Positions 26,628 to 36,233 are shown, counted from the first letter of the stretch. The stretch is 64,000 bases of DNA from Streptomyces canus (GCF_001514145.1 NZ_KQ948656.1:992001-1056000); one strand, 5' to 3'. Notes: generated by a model from the letters alone, not told the origin. Numbers and translations are program-made.

Positions 26628-27383
26628 ATGCGTGTCGCCCTGTTCCTGACCTGTGTCAATGACACGCTCTATCCGGACACCGGGCGCGCCGTGGTGAAAC
26701 TGCTGACCAGGCTGGGCGTCGACGTCGACTTTCCGATGTCCCAGACCTGCTGCGGGCAGGCGCACTACAACACCGGCTATCGGCATGAGGCGGAACCGCT
26801 GGCCCGGCATTTCTCCGATGTATTCCGGGACTACGAGGCGATCGTGACGCCGTCCGGATCGTGCGGGGCGATGGTGCGGGAGCTGTATCCGCGGATGGGT
26901 GAGCGGGCCCGGGCCGAGGGGCGCGGGGAAAGCCTCGCGATCACTCTCGCGCCGGTGGTGCCGAAGACCTACGAGCTGACGGAGTTCCTGGTGGACGTGC
27001 TGGGGGTGACGGACGTCGGGGCGTCCTACCCGCACACGGTGACGTACCACCCGACCTGTCACGGACTGCGGGGCCTCGGGCTCGGTGACCGGCCCCGGCG
27101 GCTGCTCCAGGCGGTCAAGGGGCTTGAGCTCAAGGAGCTTCCGGGCGCCGACGAGTGCTGCGGCTTCGGTGGCACCTTCGCGCTGAAGAACGCCGATGTC
27201 TCGGCGGCGATGGGCGCGGACAAGGTGCGCAACGCCGAGTCGACGGGCGCGGAGGTGCTGTGCGCCGCCGACAACTCGTGCCTCATGCACATCGGGGGCA
27301 CCATGGGCCGGCTGGAGTCGGGCATGCGGCCGGTGCACATCGCGGAGATCCTGGCGAGCACGGAGGAGGAACCGGCCGTATGA
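26628..27383 (+). CDS. lutA: Lactate utilization protein A (CCG-domain)
   Basis: The 251-residue protein has two CCG cysteine-rich domains: TCCGQAHYNTG at Cys41-42 and ECCGFGGTFALKN at Cys177-178, plus PSGSCGAMVRELYP and YHPTCHGLRGLG. This is LutA (YkgE), one of three subunits of the flavin-independent L-lactate dehydrogenase complex first described in Bacillus. It opens the lutABC set 71 bp downstream of rhaB with an AAGGAG before its ATG. Its position implies use of the lactate made by RhaEW. It overlaps lutB by 4 bp. Confidence 0.92.
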   Translation: MRVALFLTCVNDTLYPDTGRAVVKLLTRLGVDVDFPMSQTCCGQAHYNTGYRHEAEPLARHFSDVFRDYEAIVTPSGSCGAMVRELYPRMGERARAEGRGESLAITLAPVVPKTYELTEFLVDVLGVTDVGASYPHTVTYHPTCHGLRGLGLGDRPRRLLQAVKGLELKELPGADECCGFGGTFALKNADVSAAMGADKVRNAESTGAEVLCAADNSCLMHIGGTMGRLESGMRPVHIAEILASTEEEPAV

Positions 27384-28858
27384 GCGGAACGTTCGTAGGG
27401 ATGCCGGCTTTCCCGAAGGCCGCACACGAGGCGGTGGGCAACCGGACGCTGCGCGGCAATCTGCGCCACGCCACGCACACGATCCGCGCCAAGCGGGAGA
27501 AGGCCGTCGGTGAGGTCTCCGACTGGTCGGAGCTGCGCGAGGCGGGCAAGCAGATCAAGGACCACACGCTGCGTCATCTCGACCGCTATCTCGCGCAGTT
27601 GGAGGAGTCGGTCGTGGCGGCGGGCGGCACCGTCCACTGGGCCGCCGACGCCGACGAGGCCAACGAGATCGTGACCAAGCTGGTCAAGATGACCGGTGAG
27701 TCGGAGGTCGTCAAGGTCAAGTCGATGGCCACGCAGGAGATCGGGCTCAACGAGGCTCTGGAGGCCGAGGGCATCCGGGCCTACGAGACCGATCTCGCCG
27801 AGCTGATCGTGCAGTTGGGCAAGGACCGGCCCTCGCACATCCTCGTCCCGGCGATCCACCGCAACCGGGGCGAGATCCGGGACATCTTCGCGCGCGAGAT
27901 GAGCGAGTGGGGCCGCCCGGCCCCCGAGGGCCTCACCGACACGCCCGCCGAACTCGCCGAGGCAGCACGGCTGCATCTGCGGGAGAAGTTCCTGCGCGCC
28001 AAGGTCGGCATCTCCGGCGCCAACTTCATGGTCGCCGACACCGGCACCCTGGTGGTCGTGGAGTCCGAGGGCAACGGCCGGATGTGCCTGACCCTGCCCG
28101 AGACGCTGATCTCGGTCGTCGGCATCGAGAAAATCGTGCCGACCTGGCAGGACCTGGAGGTCTTCCTCCAGACGCTCCCCCGCTCCTCGACCGCCGAGCG
28201 CATGAACCCGTACACGTCCACGTGGACCGGCACCACTGACGAGGACGGCCCGCAGAACTTCCATCTGGTGCTCCTCGACAACGGACGCTCCGACACCCTC
28301 GCCGACGAGGTCGGCCGCCAGGCCCTGCGCTGCATCCGCTGCTCGGCGTGCCTGAACGTCTGCCCGGTGTACGAGCGGGCCGGCGGCCACGCCTACGGCT
28401 CGGTCTACCCCGGCCCGATCGGCGCGATCCTCAGCCCCCAACTCCGGGGCACGGCAAGCGAGATCGACGCCTCGCTGCCGTATGCGTCGAGTCTCTGCGG
28501 GGCCTGCTACGAGGTCTGTCCGGTCGCCATCGACATCCCCGAGGTGCTGGTGCATCTGCGCGAGCGGATCGTGGAGGGCGGGCCGGTGGTCCGCGAGGGC
28601 AACAAGGTGGTGCTGAAGCCCGCCAAGGGACACGCGGCCGAGCGGGCGGCGATGCGGGCGGCCCGCTGGGCGTTCTCCCACCCGGGAGCACTGCGCACCG
28701 GGCAGCGGTTGGCCTCGCGCACCCGGCGCCTGCATCCGCGCAGTCTGCCGGGTCCCGGCAAGGCGTGGAGCGGCACCCGGGATCTGCCTGCCGTGCCCGC
28801 GGAACCCTTCCGCGACTGGTGGCAGCGCACCAACGGTGGCAAGGAGGGCGGCAAGTGA
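27380..28858 (+). CDS. lutB: Lactate utilization iron-sulfur protein B
   Basis: The 492-residue LutB (YkgF) protein has an N-terminal DUF162 domain (VKVKSMATQEIGLNEALEA, ISGANFMVADTGTLVVVESEGN). A ferredoxin-like region follows with CIRCSACLNVCP (Cys318, 321, 324, 328) and CGACYEVCP (Cys373, 376, 380), enough for two 4Fe-4S clusters. It carries electrons in the LutABC lactate oxidase complex. The ATG at 27380 and the GTG of lutC both overlap the neighbouring stop codons by 4 bp, so the three proteins are made together. Confidence 0.92.
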   Translation: MSGTFVGMPAFPKAAHEAVGNRTLRGNLRHATHTIRAKREKAVGEVSDWSELREAGKQIKDHTLRHLDRYLAQLEESVVAAGGTVHWAADADEANEIVTKLVKMTGESEVVKVKSMATQEIGLNEALEAEGIRAYETDLAELIVQLGKDRPSHILVPAIHRNRGEIRDIFAREMSEWGRPAPEGLTDTPAELAEAARLHLREKFLRAKVGISGANFMVADTGTLVVVESEGNGRMCLTLPETLISVVGIEKIVPTWQDLEVFLQTLPRSSTAERMNPYTSTWTGTTDEDGPQNFHLVLLDNGRSDTLADEVGRQALRCIRCSACLNVCPVYERAGGHAYGSVYPGPIGAILSPQLRGTASEIDASLPYASSLCGACYEVCPVAIDIPEVLVHLRERIVEGGPVVREGNKVVLKPAKGHAAERAAMRAARWAFSHPGALRTGQRLASRTRRLHPRSLPGPGKAWSGTRDLPAVPAEPFRDWWQRTNGGKEGGK

Positions 28859-29511
28859 GCAGCAGGGAACGGATCCTGGGCCGGGTGCGGCGCGCGCTGG
28901 CCGACGCCCCGAGCGAGGACACCCAGATCGAGCGCGCGTATCTGCGCGAGCACGGCGACCGGAGCGTCGAGGAGACGGTGGAACTGCTGGCCGAGAACCT
29001 CGCGGACTACCGGGCGATCGTGCACCGCTGCACGGCGGCCGACCTGCCGGCGACGCTCGCCGGGATGCTGGCGGCGCGCGGTGCGAAGACGGTCCTCGTA
29101 CCGCCGGGGCTGGAGCGGTCATGGCTGGCGGAGGCCGATGCCGAGCAGGTTCCGGACCGGGTCGAGAGCACTCCGCACGAACTGGACCGGATCGACAGCG
29201 TGGTCACGGCGTGCGCGGTGGCGGTCGCCGAGACCGGCACCATCGTGCTGGACGGGGGGCCGGACCAGGGCCGCCGACGCATCACCCTCGTCCCGGACCA
29301 TCACATCTGTGTCGTACGGGTCCCGGACCAGGTCGTCTCCTCGGTGCCGCAGGCCCTCGAACGCCTCGACCCGGCACGCCCGTTGACATGGATCTCGGGT
29401 CCCTCGGCGACCAGCGACATCGAACTGGACCGGGTCGAGGGGGTGCACGGTCCGCGCACCCTGGAAGTGGTGCTGGTGGACACTCAGGCGAGCGCGGAGG
29501 TCAACTCGTAG
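28855..29511 (+). CDS. lutC: Lactate utilization protein C
   Basis: The 218-residue LutC (YkgG) protein is a stand-alone DUF162/LUD domain: SRERILGRVRRALAD, SVVTACAVAVAETGTIVLDGG and LVPDHHICVVRVPDQVV, closing with ISGPSATSDIELDRVEGVHGP. It is the third subunit of the lactate-to-pyruvate system. The start is a GTG overlapping the lutB stop. The 3' end overlaps the rhamnosidase gene on the other strand by 28 bp. No lutR-type GntR regulator is adjacent, so lut control may be borrowed from the rhamnose promoter. Confidence 0.92.
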   Translation: MSSRERILGRVRRALADAPSEDTQIERAYLREHGDRSVEETVELLAENLADYRAIVHRCTAADLPATLAGMLAARGAKTVLVPPGLERSWLAEADAEQVPDRVESTPHELDRIDSVVTACAVAVAETGTIVLDGGPDQGRRRITLVPDHHICVVRVPDQVVSSVPQALERLDPARPLTWISGPSATSDIELDRVEGVHGPRTLEVVLVDTQASAEVNS

Positions 29512-32477
29512 CGCCCCGAAGGGAGTTCAAAGGACGCTGTGCCGTCCTCGTCGAAGCCCAGGTACGTCACTCCCTTGACGCGTGACAGGGGTGTGCGGCT
29601 CTCGCGCACCGAGTCGGGGTCGCTCGTGGGGATGCGCAGGGTTGCGGTGCTGTTGGCGGGCACCGCGACCCGGTACCTGAACTCGCTCTCCCGCACCGCC
29701 CATTCGCTGACGATCTCGCCGTACGGCGACCGGTGCGAGCCGGAGACCCGGGTGATCCTGCCGGTCGGGTCGAGGTGGGGCCGTAGCCAGAAGTGCTTGA
29801 AGCCCGGGTGGGCCGGGTCCTTGGCGATGCCGGCCATGCTCTCGTACATCCACTCCATGATCGCGCCGTAGGAGTAGTGGTTGAACGAGTTCATCTCGAC
29901 CGGTCCGAAGCCCTCCTCCTTCGCGTACGAGTTCCAGCGCTCCCAGACCGTCGTCGCGCCGTTCTTCACCGAGTACAGCCAGGACGGCATCGCGTCCTGG
30001 TGCAACAGCTTGTACGCCAGCTCCACCTGGCCCTCCTCGGTGAGGACGGGGGCCAGGACGTTCACGCCGAGGAAGCCGACGGAGAGGGTGTTCTCGGCGT
30101 GTCCGACACGGGTGCTGTCGGGGTGGGCGGCCTTGTAGGCGGCGTCGTTGCGGATGTTCTGGACGAGGAGCTCGAGGAGGGCGCGCCGCTGGACCTCCGT
30201 GTCGTACAGGCCGAGTTTGAGGACCCAGAGCAGCGCGGTCTGGCTGTCGTCCTCGGTCTGGGTGGGGCTGCCTCCCGGGGTCCACGGCGGCGGGGAGCCG
30301 AGGCTGGAACGCACCGTGAGGCGGCCGCCCTCGGTGGTCAGGTACTTGGTGATGAATGCCCGCTTGATGTGGGAGAAGAGCTCCTCGTAGGCGTGGGCCT
30401 CGCCGGTGCGGCCGGTGGCGCGGGCCATGTCCGCCATGAGCCGGGCGCTGTAGCCGTAGTAGACGTCGCTGATGAGTTGGGTGCTGGTCACCTGGAAGGC
30501 CAGCCAGTCGCCGAAGATCGCGCCCTGTCCGGCGTAGCTGTCCCCGGTGCGCGCGCGGATCCAGCCCATGTAGGCCGTCATCGCGTCCCAGCTGCGGTCG
30601 ACGAGCGTGGTGTCACCGCTCATCTGCCACACGGTCCAGGGGACGACGACCCCGCAGTCCGCCCAACCGCTTGCCGGGACCGGCTCGTTGTAGCGGGCCC
30701 CGGGCGCGATCCAGGTGAACTGGGCGCCGTCCGCGCCGTAGGTGCGCTGGGAGTCGATCAGAATGTCCTGGAAGTGGCTCAGGAAGGCGACCGAATCGGT
30801 GTTGTGGAGACCGGTGTGGGCGAAGAGCTGGGTGTCGCCGGTCCAGCCGCAGCGTTCGTCGCGTTGCGGGCAGTCGGTGGGTACCCACAGGTAGTTGCCT
30901 CGCTGGCCCCAACGGACGTTGCTGATCAGCTGGTTGACGTCGGCGTCGTCCGTTTCGACGGTGCCGATGTCGCGGAGCGCGGAGGTGGCGACCCTGCCGG
31001 TCAGTTCGGTGAGGGTGACGGTGGCGGTCGTGGTGACGGAGACGTAGCGGAAGCCGTAGAAGGTCAGGGAGTCCTGGTGCGTCTCGCCCTTCGGGTCGCC
31101 CTTGAGGATGTACGTGCTGGTGGCTTTGGCGGTACGGAGGTTGGCCCGGTAGACGGAACCCTCCGGGCCGTCCGCGCCCGCGCCGGCGTCGTTGAGCATC
31201 TCCCCCGGTGCGAAGGCCACTTCGGCGCCCGCGGGTCCCCGGAGGGTGTAGCGGGGGACGCCGACCAGGTTCTGGCCGAGGTCGATGACGGCGGTGTCGC
31301 CGGGGTGCAGGGTGATGGGGGTGGTGACGGCCCGGGTGGGGTCGGTGACCGTGCGGGCGGGGTCGGGGACGAAATCGCCGCCGCCGGTGTAGACGGTGAT
31401 CGACCGCGGCCTGCGGTCCCATGCGGGCATCAGCCGGGCCGACTCGCCCGGGTAGGCGACCAGGCGGGACTCGGGGAACCGGGTGGTGAAGTCGTGCTCC
31501 TCGACGCCGGACCAGGCGGAGGCGTCGAAGCCGTTCGCGGTCCAGCCGGGCAGTTCCCTGCGGGCGTCGTAGGTCTGGCCGTCGTAGATGTCGTCGGCGC
31601 GGTAGGGGCCGGTGTCCGAGGCCCGCCATTCGTCGCCGGGCGCGGTGACGACGGTCTGGGTAGAGCCGTCCTCGTAGCGGATCAGGAGCTTGGCCTTGAG
31701 GGCGAGACGGTTGCCGTCGTCGGAGCGGTAGACGCTGTTGTCGGAGACGCGGCCGTTGAACCAGCCGTTGCCCAGCACCGCCGCGAGGGTGACCTGCGGC
31801 TTCCCCACCACCGGGCCCGTCACGTCGTAGGTGAAGTAGCTGACGGTGGTGTCGTAGTTGGTCCAGCCCGGGGTGAGGAGTTCGTGGGTGGTGGAGCCGT
31901 CCTGGGGCACGGTGACCCGGCGGCCGTTGACGTAGGCGTCGTACACGCCGAGCGCGGAGACGTAGAGCCGGGCCTCGCGCACGCGGCCGGCTTTCAGGTC
32001 CGCCTGCCTTCTCAGGAGCGGCGAGCCCGCGCTGTTCGGCGTCTTGCCCGCCATGCTGATCCACTTCGCGCCGTCCCAGCCCGTCACGCCGTCGGTGCTG
32101 AGCAGGCCGGTCTCGAAGCGCGCGGTCGGGGCCTCGGGGAGCCTGCGGTCGTTCTCGTCCCAGACCTGGACCGTCCAGTGGTAGCGGGTCGAGGCATGCA
32201 GCACGGGACCCGCATAGCGCACGGCCACCGAGTCCGCCGAGTCGACCCGGCCGCTGTCCCAGAGGTCCGCGCGGCCGTCGGCCAGGCGGTCGGGGGTGGA
32301 CGCGACCAGGAGGCGGTACGCCGTCTGACGCCGGCCACGGACCCGGGACGTGGTGCGCCAGCCGAATCTCGGGCGGTCCGCGTCCACTCCGAGCGGATTG
32401 GTGCGGTGCTCCACCGTGAGGCCCTCTACGGCGGTACGGTCGGCGGCCGTGTGCGCGCTGTCGACTCCGTCGGTCAT
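29484..32477 (-). CDS. Alpha-L-rhamnosidase, GH78
   Basis: The 997-residue enzyme has the multi-domain build of bacterial GH78: N-terminal beta domains (LTVEHRTNPLGVDADRPRFGW), a Bac_rhamnosid_N part (SALGVYDAYVNGRRV), then the alpha/alpha barrel. TDCPQRDERCGWTGD holds the probable general acid Glu541, and TTVWERWNSY the probable base Glu846 (by analogy with crystallised GH78 enzymes). FNHYSYGAIMEWMYE and a C-terminal beta domain follow. It releases terminal alpha-L-rhamnose. There is no signal peptide, so it acts on imported oligosaccharides in the cytosol. It sits beside lutC on the opposite strand and completes the rhamnose locus. I see no LacI-type palindrome before it. Confidence 0.92.
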   Translation of the reverse strand: MTDGVDSAHTAADRTAVEGLTVEHRTNPLGVDADRPRFGWRTTSRVRGRRQTAYRLLVASTPDRLADGRADLWDSGRVDSADSVAVRYAGPVLHASTRYHWTVQVWDENDRRLPEAPTARFETGLLSTDGVTGWDGAKWISMAGKTPNSAGSPLLRRQADLKAGRVREARLYVSALGVYDAYVNGRRVTVPQDGSTTHELLTPGWTNYDTTVSYFTYDVTGPVVGKPQVTLAAVLGNGWFNGRVSDNSVYRSDDGNRLALKAKLLIRYEDGSTQTVVTAPGDEWRASDTGPYRADDIYDGQTYDARRELPGWTANGFDASAWSGVEEHDFTTRFPESRLVAYPGESARLMPAWDRRPRSITVYTGGGDFVPDPARTVTDPTRAVTTPITLHPGDTAVIDLGQNLVGVPRYTLRGPAGAEVAFAPGEMLNDAGAGADGPEGSVYRANLRTAKATSTYILKGDPKGETHQDSLTFYGFRYVSVTTTATVTLTELTGRVATSALRDIGTVETDDADVNQLISNVRWGQRGNYLWVPTDCPQRDERCGWTGDTQLFAHTGLHNTDSVAFLSHFQDILIDSQRTYGADGAQFTWIAPGARYNEPVPASGWADCGVVVPWTVWQMSGDTTLVDRSWDAMTAYMGWIRARTGDSYAGQGAIFGDWLAFQVTSTQLISDVYYGYSARLMADMARATGRTGEAHAYEELFSHIKRAFITKYLTTEGGRLTVRSSLGSPPPWTPGGSPTQTEDDSQTALLWVLKLGLYDTEVQRRALLELLVQNIRNDAAYKAAHPDSTRVGHAENTLSVGFLGVNVLAPVLTEEGQVELAYKLLHQDAMPSWLYSVKNGATTVWERWNSYAKEEGFGPVEMNSFNHYSYGAIMEWMYESMAGIAKDPAHPGFKHFWLRPHLDPTGRITRVSGSHRSPYGEIVSEWAVRESEFRYRVAVPANSTATLRIPTSDPDSVRESRTPLSRVKGVTYLGFDEDGTASFELPSGRYELTSALA

Positions 32478-32537
32478 GCATGTGTCCCTTCGGCTGCTCG
32501 GAGGTGTATCTACTTCTGCTGCACAGCCGGGGTGACG

Positions 32538-33131
32538 TCAGCAGTAGACGATCGGACACCCCCGCCGCAGCGAGTGCTGGGCGGCGCGCAGATACAGCGC
32601 CACATAGAACGCCGCGTCCAGGTCCTCGCCCCATGGTCCGGGCCGGGCGTCCGCCACCCGCTTCGCCTCGCCGTCGAGGAACCACGTGGTGAGGTCGAGG
32701 TTGTCGCAGGCTTCGGGTATCTCGTCGAGGGGCAGGCGCACGGCCTCGGCCAGCCGTCGCGCGAGGTCGAGGATCTGCGGGGCTCCGGCGATCACCGTGG
32801 TGTCCGAGTACGAGGACTCGACGGGCAGTTCGACCTCCGCGTCGAGCGACACCGGCACCAGCACCGACCAGTCGAGGAGGGCCTCCGGCTCGGAGGGCGC
32901 CAGATGCTCACGCGCCAGCCGCAGGAAGCCGTCCATCGACGGCACCAGCTTCTCCTCGAACTGCAGCCCCGACCCACGGACGAACTCCGTGTCCTCGGGC
33001 ACGGACTCGTACGGCGGCAGCCCCCGGCGGCGCAGTTCCTCGTTCAGCCCCGCGGCGACGGCCCCCCGGCCCTCCTCCTCGTCCGCGTCGAACCACTCCC
33101 GCGCAGCCACGCTCACCAGATAGATCCCCAT
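32538..33131 (-). CDS. Hypothetical protein
   Basis: A 197-residue soluble protein I do not recognise. It starts MGIYLVSVAAREWFDADEEE, has FEEKLVPSMDGFLRLAREHL in the middle and ends HSLRRGCPIVYC. It is acidic, has no signal or membrane helix, and its last cysteine is the final residue. The ATG at 33131 is chosen because codon use upstream looks non-coding. It is followed after 60 bp by the rhamnosidase gene and preceded by a DUF6461-like gene on the same strand, so the pair may be an operon. No function is inferred. Confidence 0.65.
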   Translation of the reverse strand: MGIYLVSVAAREWFDADEEEGRGAVAAGLNEELRRRGLPPYESVPEDTEFVRGSGLQFEEKLVPSMDGFLRLAREHLAPSEPEALLDWSVLVPVSLDAEVELPVESSYSDTTVIAGAPQILDLARRLAEAVRLPLDEIPEACDNLDLTTWFLDGEAKRVADARPGPWGEDLDAAFYVALYLRAAQHSLRRGCPIVYC

Positions 33132-33187
33132 GCCCGGAAACGTACCGCGCCCCACTGACAACGCCGACCGCCGCAGGCGTACGAGGG

Positions 33188-33832
33188 TCACGGTGCGGTC
33201 AGCAGGAGCGTCGGCAGGGTGTCCTCCAGGATCCGCTCGCGGGGCAGAGTGAGGCCGAAGTGCCGCTGGACGACCTCCAGGCACGCCCGGTGCACGGCAC
33301 GGCGGTCCAGGTCGTCGTCGGGCAGTCCGGCGGCGGTGAGCCGCTCCTGGACGGCGGCGACCACCTCCGGGTCGCCCTCGGGACTGCCCTGCGCCCAGCT
33401 GCCGTCGAGGTGCAGGTTGAACGCGCACATCAGGTTCCCGTCGTGGCGGTAGGTGAAGCGCGGGGGCACCGGCTTGCCGTTCTCCTCCTCGTACTCCAGG
33501 TGGAAGACCTGCAGCCCGCCCCGGTCGACCGGTCGCCCTGCGGAGCCGAACTCGCCCTGCCAGCCGCCGTATTTGATGACGAAGGACCACTCGTCGAGCT
33601 CGCCGTGGCGCAGGGCGATGCCCTCGCGGACCTCTCCGTAGAGGCCCTCCAGCAGGTCCTGCACCTGACGGCCGGTCAACTCCCCGATGGGACGGGGCCG
33701 GTACGGCACCCGGGCTGTCTCGACGATCCTCCTCGCCAGCGATTCCGACTCGAGGTCGGGGGCGATCACCACGCTGTAGCCGCCGTAGGCGATGGACTGG
33801 GGCTCGGCGAGCCAGGCTGTTCCGTCGGTCAT
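33188..33832 (-). CDS. DUF6461-like hypothetical protein
   Basis: The 214-residue protein opens WLAEPQSIAYGGYSVVIAPDLESESLARRI, which resembles the DUF6461 family (a W-x-x-E-x-x-S start followed by a beta hairpin). It continues with a mixed alpha/beta core (EWSFVIKYGGWQGEFGS, LMCAFNLHLDGSWAQGS). DUF6461 proteins often look like immunity or polymorphic-toxin-associated proteins, but no toxin gene is visible here, so I infer nothing more. The ATG at 33832 is preferred over the TTG at 33841 because an AGGG lies nine bases before it. It is divergent from an ABC transporter gene with 141 bp between. Confidence 0.5.
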   Translation of the reverse strand: MTDGTAWLAEPQSIAYGGYSVVIAPDLESESLARRIVETARVPYRPRPIGELTGRQVQDLLEGLYGEVREGIALRHGELDEWSFVIKYGGWQGEFGSAGRPVDRGGLQVFHLEYEEENGKPVPPRFTYRHDGNLMCAFNLHLDGSWAQGSPEGDPEVVAAVQERLTAAGLPDDDLDRRAVHRACLEVVQRHFGLTLPRERILEDTLPTLLLTAP

Positions 33833-33973
33833 GGCGATCAACCCTGCCGTATCCGCGCAGGGGTGTCACTGAGTACACCCCGGAAGACGGGTTCTGCGCC
33901 CCATGTGCCCCGGCCCGCGGCTCCGTAGCTTCTAGAGCGAGGCACACGGCGTGCCGGACGTAGGGGGACGACG

Positions 33974-34759
33974 ATGTTTCGCACAGGCTCACGACGCAGG
34001 CAGGACACGGGACCCGCCGCCGAGGCGCTGCGACTGGTGAAGGTCACCAGGACCTATGGCACCGACGACAGTGCTGTGACCGCCCTGGACGGGGTCACGC
34101 TGAGCCTCGACCGGGGCACCTTCACCGCGGTGATGGGGCCGTCGGGGTCCGGCAAGTCCACGCTGCTGCAGTGCGCGGCCGGTCTCGACCGGCCGGACAG
34201 CGGGATCGTGCGGGTGGACGGCACGGAGCTGACGGGCGGCGGCGAGGCGGAGCTGACGAGGTTCCGGCGCGGGCGGGTCGGGTTCGTGTTCCAGCAGTAC
34301 AACCTGCTGGAGACGCTGACGGTCGCGCAGAACACGGTGCTGCCGCTGAAGCTCGCGGGCCGGAAGGTCGACCGGAGGAGGGCGGAGGAGGTCCTCACCT
34401 CCGTAGGGCTCGGCGACCGCCTCGGCCATCGCCCCGATCAGCTCTCCGGCGGTCAGAGGCAGCGGGTCGCGATCGCCCGCGCCCTGGTCACGGACCCTCG
34501 GGTGATCTTCGCGGACGAACCGACGGGCGCCCTGGACACCCGTAGTGCGCGGGATGTGCTGAGGCTGCTCCAGGAGGCCGTGCGGGTGCACGGCCGGACC
34601 GTGGTGATGGTGACCCACGACCCGGTCGCCGCCTCCTACGCCGACTCCGTGGTGTTCCTGGCGGACGGCCGGCTCGCGGGCCGGATGGACGCACCGACGC
34701 CGGACGCGGTGGCCGAGCGCCTGGCGCACCTGGGCGACGACGTGACGGCGGGGGTGTGA
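33974..34759 (+). CDS. ABC transporter ATP-binding protein, MacB/LolD type
   Basis: The 261-residue ATPase has Walker [10 protein letters not shown] (55-63), Q-loop region [13 protein letters not shown], signature [15 protein letters not shown] and Walker [13 protein letters not shown]. The QQYNLL and GALDT motifs are those of MacB/LolD-type cassettes that drive FtsX-family permeases. Such pairs export peptides or lipids or act in stress sensing and do not import nutrients. The N-terminal 20 residues are a basic, disordered lead. The permease gene starts four bases after this stop codon. Confidence 0.9.
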   Translation: MFRTGSRRRQDTGPAAEALRLVKVTRTYGTDDSAVTALDGVTLSLDRGTFTAVMGPSGSGKSTLLQCAAGLDRPDSGIVRVDGTELTGGGEAELTRFRRGRVGFVFQQYNLLETLTVAQNTVLPLKLAGRKVDRRRAEEVLTSVGLGDRLGHRPDQLSGGQRQRVAIARALVTDPRVIFADEPTGALDTRSARDVLRLLQEAVRVHGRTVVMVTHDPVAASYADSVVFLADGRLAGRMDAPTPDAVAERLAHLGDDVTAGV

Positions 34760-34762
34760 GCG

Positions 34763-36073
34763 ATGTTCATGCTGGCGATGCGGTCGATAGGGCAACGGCC
34801 CGGACGGTTCCTCGCGACACTGCTGGCCGCCTTCCTGGGCGCGGGGATCATCATGACGTTCAACTCGTTGTACGACACGGCGGGCCGGCCGGGCGTGGAC
34901 CCGGTGAGCTCGGACACGCTGACCACGTCGGCGAGTGTCGTCGGCGGCTACGGCACCCTCCTGGTGTTCTTCGCCGTGGCCTCGACGCTGACGGTCAACG
35001 TCCGCCAGCGCGCGGGCGAGTTGGAACTGCTGCGCTGCTCGGGGGCGACTCCGGGGCAGATCAGGCGGATGGTCGTGGGTGAGGCCGTGGCCGTCGCCCT
35101 GATCGGTGCCGTGCTGGCGATCGGTCCGGCGATGCTCGGCGGGCAGGCCCTGCTGGACGCCTTCCAGGACAGCGGGCAGGTCGCCGGCTCGGTCGACCAC
35201 TCCTTCGGCCCCGTCGCGCTGCTGTCGGGTGTCGACATCACGCTGGTCGCCGCGGCGGGCGCCGCCTTCCTCGCCGTGCGGCGGGCCACGCGCACCCGTC
35301 GACCACGCGGCCGGGCGCGGACGTTCCTCGCGTACGCGGCTCTCGGCCTCGGTGCCGTGTCGGCGACCTCCACCTTCGCCTTCTCGGCGACGGACGAGGC
35401 GCTCATGGCGACACCGGCGTACGGGGCGATCCTGCTGTCCGTGGGGTTCGCACTGCTCGCGCCGCGGCTGCTGAAGGGTGTCCTGGACCGGTTGCCGCTG
35501 ACCGGTTCGAGCGGCTGGCTGGCCGTGCGGAACCTGCGCCGGCGGGCGGACCACCTGTCCGGGATCCTGATGTCGCTGATCCTGTTCACGGCGGTGTCCG
35601 TCGCCACGCTGTACATGCAGGGCGTGGAGAGCGACGCCATGAGGGCCTCGGGCGCGGTCAGGACCGTCGACGCGAAGAACCTTCAGACACTGAACCTCAC
35701 GGTCGTCGGCATCATCGTGGTGTTCGTCTGCGTGATGCTGGTCAACTCGCTGTACGCGGCGACGACTTACCGGCGACGGGAGTTCGGGCAGCAGCGCCTC
35801 GCCGGGGCGACCCCGGGGCAGGTGCTGGGCACGGTGGGCGTGGAAGGGCTGGTCCTCACCGCCGTCGGACTGTGCTTCGGCACGGTGGCGGCGCTGGCCG
35901 GGATCATTCCGTTCACGGTCGTGCGCAGCGACTCGGTGCTGCCCCACCAGGGCCTCGGCATCTGGCTGGCGGTGGCGTCGATCGCGGCGGCCGCGACGAT
36001 CGGGACGGGGCTGGTCACGGCCCGCAGGGTGTTGCGCGCTCCGGCGGTGGAGGCGGTGGGGTCGGCAGCGTGA
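34763..36073 (+). CDS. FtsX-like ABC permease
   Basis: The 436-residue membrane protein has two FtsX-type repeats. The first has GGYGTLLVFFAVASTLTVNVRQRAGELELLRCSGATPGQIRRMV; the second has GIIVVFVCVMLVNSLYAATTYRRREFGQQRLAGATPGQVL. The repeated L-R/AGATPGQ coupling helix is diagnostic. It is short for a double-FtsX protein because the extracellular domains are reduced, which is common in streptomycete antibiotic-response ABC pairs. It forms the transporter with the ATPase just upstream. A perfect hairpin terminator follows 12 bp after the stop codon. The substrate is unknown. Confidence 0.88.
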   Translation: MFMLAMRSIGQRPGRFLATLLAAFLGAGIIMTFNSLYDTAGRPGVDPVSSDTLTTSASVVGGYGTLLVFFAVASTLTVNVRQRAGELELLRCSGATPGQIRRMVVGEAVAVALIGAVLAIGPAMLGGQALLDAFQDSGQVAGSVDHSFGPVALLSGVDITLVAAAGAAFLAVRRATRTRRPRGRARTFLAYAALGLGAVSATSTFAFSATDEALMATPAYGAILLSVGFALLAPRLLKGVLDRLPLTGSSGWLAVRNLRRRADHLSGILMSLILFTAVSVATLYMQGVESDAMRASGAVRTVDAKNLQTLNLTVVGIIVVFVCVMLVNSLYAATTYRRREFGQQRLAGATPGQVLGTVGVEGLVLTAVGLCFGTVAALAGIIPFTVVRSDSVLPHQGLGIWLAVASIAAAATIGTGLVTARRVLRAPAVEAVGSAA

Positions 36074-36085
36074 GGGGCACCGGTC

Positions 36086-36117
36086 GGGGGGCGTCACTTC
36101 GGTGACGCCCCCCTTTT
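36086..36117 (+). terminator. Rho-independent terminator of the ABC pair
   Basis: Perfect 12-bp stem GGGGGGCGTCAC / GTGACGCCCCCC closed by a TTCG tetraloop and followed by TTTTCT. This is the clearest intrinsic terminator in the window. Confidence 0.92.
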
Positions 36118-36182
36118 CTGGTGCGCCTCCCGAGGAAACAGATCGGTATCCCCTTCTCGCACCGCGTGACGAATCGGTGAAC

Positions 36183-36190
36183 AAGCGCTT
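36183..36190. promoter_or_regulatory. AAGCGCTT palindrome upstream of moxR-like gene
   Basis: An eight-base palindrome within ACAAGCGCTTAGATAG, 44 bp before the start codon. AAGCGCTT cores occur in operators of TetR regulators of acyl-CoA metabolism, but no such regulator is near, so this is a weak call. Confidence 0.25.
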
Positions 36191-36233
36191 AGATAGTTGA
36201 CGGACACGAGTTCGCGCCGCGCAGGAGGCCCCG

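Noticed and set aside
29793..33158. A 1,121-codon open frame on the plus strand opposite the rhamnosidase gene
   Set aside because: It is the antisense shadow of a GC-rich gene. Its protein is Val/Gly/Arg-rich without motifs, and the opposite strand encodes an intact GH78 enzyme.
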